Position numbers and translations under genes: made by a program | Shown here: positions 22,532 through 33,878 of the stretch, piece by piece | How positions within the stretch are numbered: position 1 is the first letter of the stretch | How the letters are laid out: the number at the start of each line of letters is the position of its first letter | Notes under the pieces: model-generated | Told to the model about the DNA's origin: nothing | Database searches by the model: none | The model's input: only the letters and a program-made list of their open reading frames with translations | Origin: Syncephalastrum monosporum B8922 | Taxonomy: Eukaryota; Mucoromycota; Mucoromycetes; Mucorales; Syncephalastraceae | Assembly: GCA_000697355.1 (NCBI GenBank) | Contig: JNEN01000833.1 | Coordinates: 186,001 to 250,000 of the forward strand | Direction: 5' to 3' | DNA: 64,000 nt

Positions 22532-25127
22532 CTATTGTCCTGGCCAATTTTGTGCCAAATCACGAAAGAGACCACGAATTCGCGCGCGGAGCGTCTTTAT
22601 ATCTGCAGTTGCCCAGGCGCTATCGTTTTTAGAGCCTTTACCCTAGAAAGAGAATAGATTTTAGTCATTCTAGCCAGCTTGCACGAAGTAGGAGACTTAC
22701 GACAACAAGTTCTTCGATCTCGTCTTGCTTTTCCATGTAGCATTGTACAAAATGAAGAAGATAAACACCACAATCAAACTCGTTTTGTTGGGACGGCACA
22801 GCAGCACGCTTGATAATCGGTGTTCGTCGCAGTCCTTCCTCGCCCTTGCGTTCCTTTGCGACTTCACTGAGGTAATCGGTGATTTTATGGCACGCGTTCT
22901 TGTAGGCAGTCAAGCGCTCCTTTCGTCTGACATTCATCGTCAAGGAATCAAGCACGCAGATATAGGAGGTGGCATCTTCGCCAGCAGAGGGGAGACAAGC
23001 GCCCGGGTTGATCACCATGATGAGGTACCAGTGGAAGTCCTCGTTGACGGGAATAATAAGGGCATGCTTGTCAAAAAGATCGACCTTTTTCGTCCACGAG
23101 CGCACGCCTTGGTAACCAGCCTCTTTCAGACGAGTGTAAAAGAAACTGGTAAACATGTGGATCTTGTCGGATCCTGCCTTCCCGACATTGTCACTGGCCA
23201 ACCTAGCAGAAAGCCGTTATTACCACACAACACTTGCTGAGGTATCAAGGCTTACCACTTGAGAAAGCAATCAATTACGACATCATTCAGATAGCATCGA
23301 GAGTACAGGCGCTTATAATCTTTCCACTTGATTTCGATGCTGCCGCGACCATGGTATGGGTAAACGAACATCCTAGAAACGTATAAGTTCAGATCCAAAA
23401 AAGCATGGTTTAGTTTACATGTCATTATCATCACCCTCTGACGGTGGGGACAAGGTCGACTCTGCTGGTGGACTCTTTTCTGGAACGTCGTCATCATCAT
23501 CGATTACAACAGGCTCGTTAACGACATCGGGTGTACGCAAGTCGCGGAGGCGCTTGGAGGAACGGGTCTGCGGAGAGGAGTCTGAATCGTCAAATGCAGT
23601 TGGATGCTTGCGTTTTTCTGTTGTTTGTAAAGATGGAGATGCAGGCGAAACGGGTATATTGTCAACGGAAACATCTCGAGATAAGTGCGCCTTTTCCGGT
23701 CGACTTGGACTTGAGGGGGTATCAGCTCCGCGTTGCTCGGTTTTTCGTTTTTGCTTTTGCTGGATATGCTCATGTGGTGCTTGCCGATCGCTAGTGCAGT
23801 CTTTGCGAAGGCTCTGCAAGAATTTGGAGGAGTGGGTGGAGGTGGAACTGGACGGTGTTTGGGTCGGAACATTCATGTTTTCGCCCTTGGCACGATGACC
23901 TGGAGGCTTGATGATTTCTGCAGGCGGTAATCGAGGCAATGACGGTTGCATCTGACTGGTGACCTTGTGCTCTTTGACAGCCTGGAAAGAAGATGGTAGA
24001 CTGGGTCTCTGTGGGACTATCACACCTCGACGACTGGCAGGCAGCTTATGGACATGGCCGACTTGTTCTTTCTTGACGGTCACACCGGCCTTGCTACTTT
24101 GTTGCTTGGCATTCCTGTATGGGGCAGAAGAGGTGTGAAGACGTTTTGAGGGCGCAGAGGTTGAGGATACAGAGTGACGAGGGTTGGTAGATACAGAGCG
24201 TGAAGAGCATGACACAGGGAGGTAATGGAAGGCTGAAGAGGAGCATTGTGAAGGGACGGACTGAGAAGAAGCAGTCTGTTTTAAAGTGTTTGAAGGGGTG
24301 GGACGCGTTGGGGAAGAGGATAATTGACGAGCGGTCGAAGATTCGCGATGTTGAGTGGGGAGTGACGCGCGGACACTCTCAGGTGACGAGACAAGACCAC
24401 CATCGTCGGACGACTGCTGCCGTTCTGAACTGCTGCCACTTGCTGAGGGTGATGAAGCAAGACCGCCTGCTGAGTAGGCAACCTCGGTAGGTGTTGGTTT
24501 GCTCGCTTCCACGCCCTTCTCTGTGCCTGAGGATGTGCTGGTTTTATCAGACAACGCTGGAGAAGCACGAGGCTGAGACAGTGATTTCTTAGACTATAGG
24601 TGGAGATGCATAAGTGACTGCAGCACACACGAAACTGTCTATTCATGCACTTGCCTTTGATTTAAGCTTGAAAAAGCCTGTGATCGACGTTGATTTTGAT
24701 TTGCTGGCCCCTCGATCTGCACCCAAGATATAATACGATACTCATGAGCTCTATGCAAAGAAGACTGACACTGACTGAGAAACATACCTTTAGTAGATTC
24801 ATTCGTATCGGAAGCGCAAGTTTCGTCAGGTGAAGGAGACACCGTAAAAGCGCGAGCTTCCCAAAATGGAGGAATGAGCCGAGCTTCCATGGGACAATAG
24901 TTAGAGTACTTACAGGTGTTTTTCAGGTTACGTGTGAGGTGACTTCGGACGGTATTGACCTTTGCAATAAAGCCACGCTGACCGTTACTGGAGATTTGAG
25001 ACTGGAGTTTCGCTGCGGCAGGCTACAAGGTATCGTTAGTGTCAATCAGGCGACAAGGATTGAAAGGACATACAGATCCACTGGCACGCTTAGCAGAGGA
25101 ACCTTTCTCCATATTGGAGTGGTTCAT
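22532..25127 (-). CDS. Ulp2/SENP6-type SUMO protease (C48 peptidase)
   Basis: Cysteine protease that removes SUMO chains from nuclear proteins. Exons: 25127-25074, 25022-24788, 24716-24655, 24593-23419, 23372-23256, 23202-22701, 22642-22532. The N-terminal half is disordered and Ser/Pro/Lys-rich with an acidic end (VVIDDDDDVPEKSP). The catalytic domain begins at MFVYPYHGRGSIEIKWKDY and has the substrate-groove motif YLNDVVIDCFLKW, the catalytic His in DFHWYLIMV, Asp in VLDSL and Cys in NEFDCGVYLLHF. The start was extended upstream from the first long exon because the frame stays open through GFIAKVNTVRSHLTRN and splices cleanly to MNHSNMEKGSSAKRASGS. Intron 24654-24594 starts GC (AAAG|GCAAGT). 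The short spacing between YLND and the His region suits Ulp2 more than Ulp1. Confidence 0.88.
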
Positions 25128-26388
25128 GAACGGCGATCGATTGGTGTGTGGCAAGTGGACAATGTCAAGCAGTAAAGGTATGAGGTTAAAGAGGAACGAG
25201 AAAAAAAGACGTCACGCTTGGAAATTTGGCATGCAGATAAATTTTGGGCTTTCGTCTGTTTCTATTGCAAGCCATATAAATATGAAATCCACCTCGGTCC
25301 AACTCCTGTCGTCTGATACGCTGCTCCCTGTTTCTACTCCACCTTACTCCCTTCAGGACGCTGCTGTGCACCATTTGATATGAATTCCACCCTTAACGGA
25401 GCAAAGAGGAAGAGAAAGAGAAAGAGAAAGAATAGCGAAAGGAAAAAGAAAAGGGAACTCTACCGGAAGAGATAGGCCGGGCTCTTTGTGTATCATGACA
25501 AAGGTGGTGGCTGGCAACCAGAAGGAGGTGAGCGGGTATATTACAATGTTGTATGGAAATGTTTTCATGCAAAGGTTGTGGGACGTGCGTAGAAACAGGT
25601 GCTTGACTGTGTCACAAACCCCCCCCCCAAGAAAGCAGGGGGGGGTTGAGAATTGATATTTCCGGTATTTGAGGAACGAAGCAAGCAAATCCGTATTAGT
25701 AACGATGGTGCGGATAAGCAGAGTATAATGTTGATGGCATTCATCGGGTAGCACCATGAACGATCGATAGCGGATCCCCTGACGCAGAGGAAAGATGAGG
25801 ATGAAGCACAGGGTGCACGTGGCTGCTACCTGGGGCCAGAAGCCAAGCGCGAAATCACTGGAAAGTGGAAAACGGGGAAAGTAAAAGAAAAAAGGAAAGA
25901 AAAACACAGAACACAGAAACACGAAACACAATGACACAAATACAGGACTGTATGACAAGAAGCAAAGGCGGGAATGCCCGAGAAAGAAGTGTAGCTGGCT
26001 GTTGAGTCTGACAGATGGAAAGATGCAGTACAAGTAGAATCTCCGGGATCAGGCACGTCCCCCGACTCTCGCCTCAGTCATACAATGGAGTGCTGGATTA
26101 AGTCGATAAGCCTGTGTTGTATTGACTGACGATGATGCACTCATGACAAGCTGCAAAGAAAGAAATCCCAGCAAAATTGTGTCGTCCTTTAAAAAATCCC
26201 GTGCAGTCCAGAGGCTTCCAACCGACCCCATTTTTGGTAGCATTGCTTTCCTTTTCTTTCGCAAAACTACAAGACTTGCCTTCTCTTTCTCTCTTCTTCT
26301 TTTACTTTCCTCTTCTTCTTCTTCTTTAGCTCCCATCTGTTCATCTTTGTCTTATACGCTCCTCGTTTCCTTATCTGTCTGATACACC
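25128..26388. promoter_or_regulatory. Divergent intergenic region, SUMO protease / TPS-TPP
   Basis: Holds both promoters for divergent genes. Features seen: a C-run facing a G-run forming a hairpin at about 25619-25643, a purine-rich tract at 25405-25460, and a strongly CT-rich leader (26278-26340) before the TPS-TPP start. One CCCCT core, the fungal stress-response element, occurs at about 25776 but could be chance. A 226-codon minus-strand frame (25353-26033) is Phe/Leu/Ser-rich because it is antisense to purine tracts, and I reject it. Confidence 0.45.
25619..25643. repeat. C-run/G-run hairpin
   Basis: A run of ten C and a run of eight G are separated by AAGAAAGCA, with flanking AA and TT that extend pairing. 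The result is a GC-only stem of about 8 bp with a 9-base loop. It lies about 750 bp upstream of the TPS-TPP start. Confidence 0.8.
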
Positions 26389-28981
26389 ATGGCTGACAAT
26401 AACAAAGGACTGCGTCTCTTGGTGGTCTCCAACCGTCTGCCCGTGAGCGTAAGCAAAGACCCCAGCACCTCGCAGTACAATTTCAAAATGTCGTCGGGTG
26501 GATTAGTCGCGGCATTGAGCGGTCTCAAAAAGTCAATGTCATTCACTTGGATCGGCTGGCCAGGTAAGCTCCAAGAGAGACAACAACGCGTCTGCTCTAT
26601 TCATGCACTTTTACACGTGCTAAAAAAAACCCATCCTTCCTATCTCCCCCTAGGTTTGGATATCCCCATCGAAGACCGCGAACACGTCGAGGAACGTCTA
26701 CTCAAGGAAACCTCGACCATGCCGGTGTTTGTCGACCACGAGTTGGCTGACCTGCATTATAACGGTTTCTCGAACAGGTAATTATTATTATTATTGTCTG
26801 TTTATCGTTCAGGTCTGTGTGATTAAGCTCACATGTTGTTCCGTGTTAGTATCCTGTGGCCTCTCTTCCATTATCACCCGGGTGAAATCTCGTTCAATGA
26901 AGAGTGGTGGGAGGGCTATCAACGCGTCAACCAGCAGTTCGCGGACGCTCTCGACCGCATCGTCGAGGATGGTGACCTCGTCTGGATCCAGGACTACCAC
27001 CTCATGCTGCTACCAGCCATGCTGCGCAAGAAGACCAAGAAGGATATCAAAATTGGCTGGTTTTTACACACACCTTTTCCCAGCAGTGAGATCTACAGGT
27101 ACGTTCGGGTTAAACGTTTAGTTGGTTGCGTAATTCGTATACGACGACTGATACGCGGTCACTTTTCCTTTTAGAATCCTGCCGGTGCGCAAGGAGATCT
27201 TATTGGGCGTGTTGGAAAGTGATCTGCTTGGTTTCCACACCTACGACTATGCCCGACATTTTCTGTCGTCATGTACACGCATCCTCGGACTTTCAACCAT
27301 GCCGAACGGCGTCGAATTCGAAGGGAGATACATCCACGTCGGCACCTTCCCTATCGGTATCGACCCTGAAAAGTTTACCGATAACCTCAAGGAAGAAAAA
27401 GTACAGAACCGCATTGCCCAGCTCAAGAACCGTTTCGGCGACTGCAAGCTGATCGTCGGTGTCGACCGTCTCGACTACATTAAGGGTGTCCCTCAAAAGA
27501 TGCATGCCATGGAAGTCTTTCTGAGCCAGCACCCTGAATGGGTCGGCAAGGTTGTCCTCGTTCAGCTCGCCATTCCCTCGCGCGAGGACGTTGAGGAGTA
27601 TCAACATCTGCGGATCACTATCAATGAACTTGTCGGCAGAATCAATGGCCAGTACGGCACGGTTGAATTCGTCCCCATTCATTTCATGCACCGATCGATT
27701 CCCTTTGATGAGTTGACAGCGCTGTACGCCGCCTCAGATGTGTGTCTGGTGTCATCGACACGCGATGGCATGAATCTCGTGTCGTACGAGTACATTGCCG
27801 CTCAACAAAACAATCACGGCGTGCTAATCCTTTCTGAGTTTGCCGGAGCGGCTCAGTCGCTGAACGGGTCGATCATTGTGAATCCATGGAACACGGAAGA
27901 ACTGGCCAATGCGATCTATGAAGCAGTCACCATGCCGGAGGATGTTCGCAAAACTAATCATCAGAAGCTCTACCGCTACGTCACAAAGTACACTGCCTCT
28001 TACTGGGGCTTGAGCTTCGTCAATGAGCTGCGCGTAAGTCGCAACCGAGAAAAATTTGCTAGTCAGCGAAGAATCTCACTTTTGTTTCTGATTCCGTTTT
28101 AGCGTATTAGCGAAGAATTCGGTCAACGCATGTCCATCCCTGAGCTGGACTTCAAAGATGTCCAGACAAAGTACAAACAAGCCAAGAGCAAGAAGCTGAT
28201 CCTGCTCGATTATGACGGTACACTGACGACAACCCATAAGCTGCCTGAGTTTGCGAAGCCATCCCAGACGGTGCTGGATCACCTCAAAACGCTGGCGAGC
28301 CAACCCGACACGTACGTCTATATTCTCTCGGGTCGTGGACGCAAGCATCTGGATGCCTGGTTTGATTCGACTGGTGTTGGTCTGTCGGCCGAACATGGTT
28401 GTTTCTACAAGCACCCTGCCAGCATCCGCGACAAGGTCAGCCCGTCGAAGTCGTCCAGCGACGGCAAGTTGATCAAGGAAGAGGACGGCAAGTGGTACTG
28501 TCTTGTGGAGCAGATCGACCCCAGCTGGAAGGAGACCATCCGTCCACTTTTCCAACACTACACGGAACGGACACCTGGCTCTTTCATTGAGGAGAAGGAA
28601 ATCAACCTGACTTGGCACTACCGGAACGCGGACCCCGAGTTTGGCAGCTGGCAAGCAACAGAGCTGCAGGTCAATCTCGAGAAACTTTTGAGTCACATGG
28701 CGCTCTCGATTGTTCTGGGTAACAAGACCCTTGAACTACGACCTTCCTCCATCGATAAGAGCACGGCAGTGCGCAGCATACTCAAGGACCTGGGCTTGCC
28801 TTCTATTGACTACATCCTATGCATCGGCGACGGCAAGACGGACGAGGTCGTGTTCTCGTTTTTGAACGATATCCCACATGCTATCACCAGCACCGTGGGC
28901 AAGAAGCAGACCGAAGCACACTATTATATCCCTACTGTCGATATGGTGAACAACCTGGTGGAGGAGCTCGGTCGCCAATAA
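26389..28981 (+). CDS. Trehalose-6-phosphate synthase/phosphatase fusion
   Basis: Makes trehalose-6-phosphate from UDP-glucose and glucose-6-phosphate and probably dephosphorylates it to trehalose. Exons: 26389-26563, 26654-26777, 26850-27098, 27175-28033, 28103-28981. The GT20 synthase half has SNRLPV, HYHPGEISF, WIQDYHL, HTPFPSSE, GVDRLDYIKGVPQKM and the C-terminal STRDGMNLVSYEY segment. The phosphatase half starts near ISEEFGQRM and has the HAD motifs DYDGTLT (28208), ILSGRGRKHL and GDGKTDEVVFSF. Both domains look catalytically complete, unlike Tps2 proteins whose synthase half is degenerate. Total about 760 residues. The start lies in GATACACCATGG after a CT-rich leader. Confidence 0.94.
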
Positions 28982-29650
28982 AACATTTGTGGATATTGAA
29001 TCATTCTGCACACTTTGTATTTACACGCTTGGAACTGCATGTTGTTTTGTGTCACGCATTGCTTAGCACAAAGAAATTTACCATTTGAGTTTGGGTTATC
29101 TTGTGTCTCAGGATCTATACCATTCACGTCTCACACTACCGCTTTTCCCTACACCATGATGAGTTTCTTTTTAGCGCCATGGGGTCAAGATGAGAAATTT
29201 CAGATGCTAGTCATTCTGAAACTCCTGTACTACTTGGGGACATGCTGGGGTAGGGGTTCTCAGAGCTTATTGCGAATAAGCATCTCGGGCTTTGTCCATT
29301 ATAGGCAAGAAATAGTGGCGGTTGCTTTACTTGTAATGTGTATCAATATTATGTATGAAAGGTTTCAGGTCCCGGGAACAAACATATGTATATGAAAAAA
29401 TGTAGAAAAGAGGCTATATACTAAAAGTGTGAAGTGGAAATGATGCAACGGAGAATGGGGTAGGGTAGTATGTTGTCCATAAATGTGTGCAGCGCATGTA
29501 AAAATAGGAAAAGCCACGGGAGAGTGGGAAAATCGAAGCAAGGGAGTGTGACAGAAAATCAAAAGGAGCGGAAAGAGTAGGAAAAAATAGAACTAGGTTA
29601 CTTTGAGCGTGGTGGCATAAGGTATAATATCGATGAGTAAAAGGAGTCGT
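28982..29650. other. Convergent 3' intergenic region
   Basis: About 670 bp between the TPS-TPP stop and the Zn2Cys6 gene stop. It is AT-rich, with an AATATTATGTATG stretch near 29346 and no recognised gene or RNA. It presumably contains both 3' untranslated regions. Confidence 0.5.
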
Positions 29651-30016
29651 TCAGACAAGCGGATTGAAATCGGACGCATCAAAGGCATAGTAGCAGTCGA
29701 GGTCCTTGGAGGGAGGCGAGGGGAAGTAGGACGGCGGTGATGCATCAGCCGGCGTGGTTGAAAGGCCTGGTGAGAAAAATGACGACGTCGAAGAAGCCGA
29801 CGGCGAATCGTTCAGCATGATAGGCAACCAAGCGTCCGATGTCAAGTCCAACGAGGGAGGCTGCTGCTGCTCCGGAGGCAGCCAACGAGAGAAATCAAAA
29901 GCGGGGCGTTTTATGGTTTTATCCATGTCGTCCGTGACACAGGGCCGTTTTGCACCTGCCACTGTGCCAGAGGGGGAGGATGATGCCGCGGCTGTGGTTG
30001 TGGGTGGTCGATGATA

Positions 30017-30051
<35 letters not shown>

Positions 30052-32038
30052 CTTGTGGTTCATATTGCTGTAAAGGACTGCTACTACTACTGCGGGTATC
30101 CGTCGTCGCAAGCTGTTGCGAGTCGAGGAGGATACCGAGATCAAGCACATACGACATCAGGGCCCGCTCAAGTTCTGTACGAGACAGCGGGGTGCAGTTA
30201 GCACTGCAAACCACGCGCAGCGATCGAGCCAGGTGGATCGTAGCGTGATGATTGGCGTAGCGGGCCTGAGCGAGCTGGGTCGAGGCCGCCAGTGTCACGG
30301 CGATGGGCACCACATTGGCGAGATGGGACTGCTGGTGGTGCTGTAGCATCTGTTCCGCGATATGGATGATAGTGCTCGCGGGTCCAACCACGGTTGGGTC
30401 GCGCAGGAGTTGGACTGTGTAGTACAGAATATGCAGGACGCGGGCCACCGGCGAGGGCGGGCTATCATCGCCATCTTCATGGGTCTTTCCAAACTGAAGG
30501 TAAGAAGGCAGCTGGAGAAGCCACTCTGTCAATCCTTTCGTATCTGAGGGCATGCTGGTGCTACTATGGGCGATACGAGCTAGCTTGATCATCTCACCAA
30601 ATGCTGTCACCTGCAGCGCAGCCTCGACCGACGGGTGCTCATCGGGTTGGAGTACAGCCCTGAGAGTCTCGTGATGTGCGCTGCATTTCCGGTCCACGGC
30701 GTACAATTGGCTGTCCTCAAGCTTGGGCCATCCACAAGCCCACATAGGCTGCTGCTCCACCAGCCCAGACCGGGTGCTAGTTGCGGCCGAAAGCCATTGC
30801 TCGACCGTGTATGCCGTCCAGAGTGCACGGCGGTGCATCTCTTGGTCGACGATGCTATCTTCGCTCGGCTCACGTCCCATGTTGAGCTGATGGACAGCAT
30901 GTGCAAGCTGTTGACGGAGCCGGTTGCTCATTTCCAGGTCACCTTGCAAATGCGCTTGCCATGATGAGATAACAAGTGCCTAATTAAAAAAATAAGACGA
31001 CATCATTATTTCCCATCCACACAAGCCGAGATACACGTAATTAAAAACAAAGAAAGAGCTAACCTACCTGAACAGTTGACAATGAAAACGAACGGTCATG
31101 CGTATCAAGGAGGATTGCCTGACACTGGTTGAGCCAGTCGCGAGCCGTTGGATTCTGCGGGTTCAGATAATGACAACCTGCACCAAATACAGCATAGCGC
31201 AGAGCAGGATCCAGTTCATGACGACTCTGAACAAGTTGAACCATAAAATGATGGCGCGACAAGACCGGAAAGAGCACGTTAAAATGTGTAAAGTAGCTGT
31301 TGGACCAAGTCAAGAGTGTGTCGACTGCCATATCGGCATCATTATACGGAAAAGCCGAGAAACTGCCGTGGCTGCCCTAGAGAAGACATCAAGAAAAGGA
31401 CCTTATCAGTATATGCGACAGTGTGCTTCCTGCTGATACGTACAGGCCCATGCTTCGCAACCGCATTCGCCACAACGGCCATGATATCGTTGTTTGCTAG
31501 CGACAAGGTGGAAGGTGACTGCGGGGAGGTGACAGCAGCCGATATACTTGCAGCTGTCGTGATGTTGGTCGCCGCACAAATGGCCGGAGGTAAATGCTGC
31601 TGTGGTTGAGAAGGCGACTGAGACAGTTGCTGCTGTTGCTGTATGGGCGGTGGAGGGAGCGGGGGTGGTGGTGGGTGAACAAGTGCTGATGACAATAATA
31701 ATAAATTTCTGGTATCAGTGAACAAAGTTCTACTTGATGTGCAAGCTACTCCTTCTGGCTTTTTTTGTTGTGCTCGCAATGAAATACTCACATTTAGTTT
31801 TGACACCAAGCAGCGATTCTATTCGATGTGCGCGATTTTCGATGACTTCGACATAACCCTTCGGTGGGCCACGTTTCTTGGGTGGGTCCGAGTATTGGCA
31901 AGGGAGACCCATATGGTTGCATCGCGAGCATGTAGGCTGGACACCATCGCATTTGACCTTCTTCTTGCGGCATACAGCACAGGCGAGAGTGACCTTGACA
32001 CGTCTTGTAGGTTGATCCGCAGTTGATTTCCGAGTCAT
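29651..32038 (-). CDS. Zn2Cys6 fungal transcription factor
   Basis: Nuclear DNA-binding regulator with a binuclear zinc cluster. Exons: 32038-31792, 31685-31444, 31376-31068, 30979-29651. The first exon has the cluster CAVCRKKKVKC...CSRCNHMGLPC, followed by a linker and short dimerisation-type helix (YVEVIENRAHRIESLLG). A Pro-rich then Gln-rich segment follows. The fungal_trans middle homology region is represented by LLTWSNSYFTHFNVLFPVLSRHHF, GAGCHYL and WTAYTVEQWLSA. The C-terminus has a CAG-encoded polyglutamine run (30018-30050) and an acidic/aromatic end (DLDCYYAFDASDFNPLV) that may be an activation domain. Total about 700 residues. The target pathway cannot be told from sequence; the family resembles xylanolytic-activator-type factors. 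Confidence 0.9.
30018..30050 (-). repeat. (CAG)n polyglutamine tract
   Basis: Eleven CTG/CAG-type triplets, nearly pure, inside the C-terminal part of the Zn2Cys6 factor. They encode polyglutamine, and the copy number is likely variable between strains. Confidence 0.85.
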
Positions 32039-33090
32039 GCTTTCAAATTTGCTTTAGCAGGCACAAGGAAAGAAAAAGCGAAGAAGAAAAGGGAGGAAAT
32101 ACAAAAATCTGAAGATGCTTTTAAAAGGACCGGAACAAATGGACCGAAGCAAGAAAAGTGAAGGGGGGTTGTTAGGCAAGAATTCACACAAACATACGCT
32201 CACATATACATAATACATACACACACCCCTCACGTTTTCCCTGTTTGACCCTTCACCCCTCCCCCCAGAGTGTGGCGAATGCAGTGCTCTGATTGGTAAC
32301 CTGTTGCTTCTGGTTTAGGATGAAGATCGTTTTCGGCAACCGTGATTGGTGTTGGACAGTTTGGGGGTTGATACGCGAGGACAGAAATGCGAAATGCGGG
32401 GAACATTAAGAGCTGGAAGAAAGTTTATCGGTGCGACCCCAGGATATTTTCTTTCCTTTTTTTTTTCTTCCAAATCCAACGCATCCCCTTGACCTTCCAT
32501 TCACAACCACGGATGTGTATACTGCATAAAGCAATATGTGAGTCTCATCCAAAGCACCAATCACGGTAACCTATGCTTGCTGCAGGAACTGACTCTTTTT
32601 TTTGCTTTTACTTTATTATTTTGCTTTGTTTTTTTACGCGTGTCCGACCACGAACACTCCTTTATCTCTTTTTTGTAACTATTATCATTACACCAGATAC
32701 GAGTCCACAGTGTGCGACAGACTTACAATATAATAAATTATGCTACAGCAAAAGAGGGATTTTTTTTCACACTCACGTTCCTTTCCTACTAGTATCAGTT
32801 GTACAGTGAAAGAACGAAAGCATGATTCGTGTGACGACTTGTCCTCGTAAGCACAGGATAAAATAGCGTTCGCTTGAATTACATGCCGTTATAACAAACC
32901 GTCGGGAAATCTTCCTCACCCCGTCACGAAACAAGTTTGCAACTCAGTGTTTTGCTTCAACCATCAGCTGTCAAAGAAACAAAGGGGTAAAGCCTGTCTA
33001 TTTCAAGAACACGCTTATTTTTTCGCTAAATAACCCCCGTCCACGCATAAAATATATAACTCACAGGCCTTCTTCCGCGGAATAGCCATC
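32039..33090. other. Upstream region of the Zn2Cys6 gene, no gene recognised
   Basis: About 1 kb of AT-rich DNA with T-runs at 32457-32468 and 32760-32768 and an AC-rich patch near 32200-32230. It should hold the Zn2Cys6 promoter. No other gene is supported. Confidence 0.4.
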
Positions 33091-33099
33091 AGTTATGTT

Positions 33100-33860
33100 T
33101 TCTCGCAGTATGTTTGTGCCATATGTTTCCGTGATGTAATTAATCGATGGAGGTCTAACGCCATATCACATGCTCGTTGCTCTTCTGTAGCCAAGATCAA
33201 GCCCATTTCTAGCTTTACGGCGGTAGAAATAAATGCAAGATGGACAGTTGTGGATGTGTGTAACAGTGGGGTTGACAGAATATGACTTCCGCGGAATGGC
33301 TGCCGAACAATTATTGATAAGTTACCGGTGCAAAGGTAAGAACGCATTCTGGCCCTATAGATTGGTGCGATTGCTCCTTCATTTGTTCGTATTTTGCTAA
33401 AAGGACAGCGGAAAGACTTCAACAATAAACTTGCCATAAAACTGTATACAAGCAATGTTAATGGATAGATATGGGCAAAGGGCGTGGAGACTTGGGGAAG
33501 CGACAACATATGTAAGGGTCATGACCATCCACATCGGATCTCTTATTTGCGCACGTACAGACCGAGGAACAAACAACATCTATTCACATAGAGAATATAA
33601 GAGATTTACCTTTCGTGTAGCGTGCTGCTAGTGTGTGTGTTACTTCGCACGTTTTGCAGCCCTTGTTTGTGTAACTGAACGTGATCTCGACCGGTTCATC
33701 TCGAACAACCAACCCCCACCGTTCTGCCTGCCCGGTCCGAGCACGCACACTCTCCGGCGCACTTTGCATTACGCCATGCCTTGAATACATTAGACATCAA
33801 ATCAAACTCCGCGCCATATGCCGATGAAAAAGAGAGGTGCGCGTATATGCTACTGCCTTT
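33100..33860 (-). pseudogene. Possible decayed coding sequence, unrecognised
   Basis: Minus-strand segments look protein-like but lie in clashing frames. Near 33.80 kb a frame reads SAYGAEFDLMSNVFKAWRNA. Then, in a second frame, WGLVVRDEPVEITFSYTNKG and CKTCEVTHTLAARYTKG end at a GTAAAT donor-like site (33610). Further down come KYEQMKEQSHQSIGPECVL and LILATEEQRACDMALDLHR, ending in a stop near 33094. I could not join them without frameshifts and recognise no family. It may be a gene relic or chance. Confidence 0.25.
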
Positions 33861-33878
33861 GAACCGGTGATCAACGCC

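Noticed and set aside
25353..26033. 226-codon minus-strand frame rich in Phe, Leu and Ser
   Set aside because: Arises from the complement of purine-rich tracts and the C/G hairpin; lies in a divergent promoter region and has no domain.
26389..32038. TPS/TPP next to a Zn2Cys6 factor as a metabolic gene cluster
   Set aside because: They are convergent, and neighbours are housekeeping genes; no other trehalose or transporter gene is adjacent.
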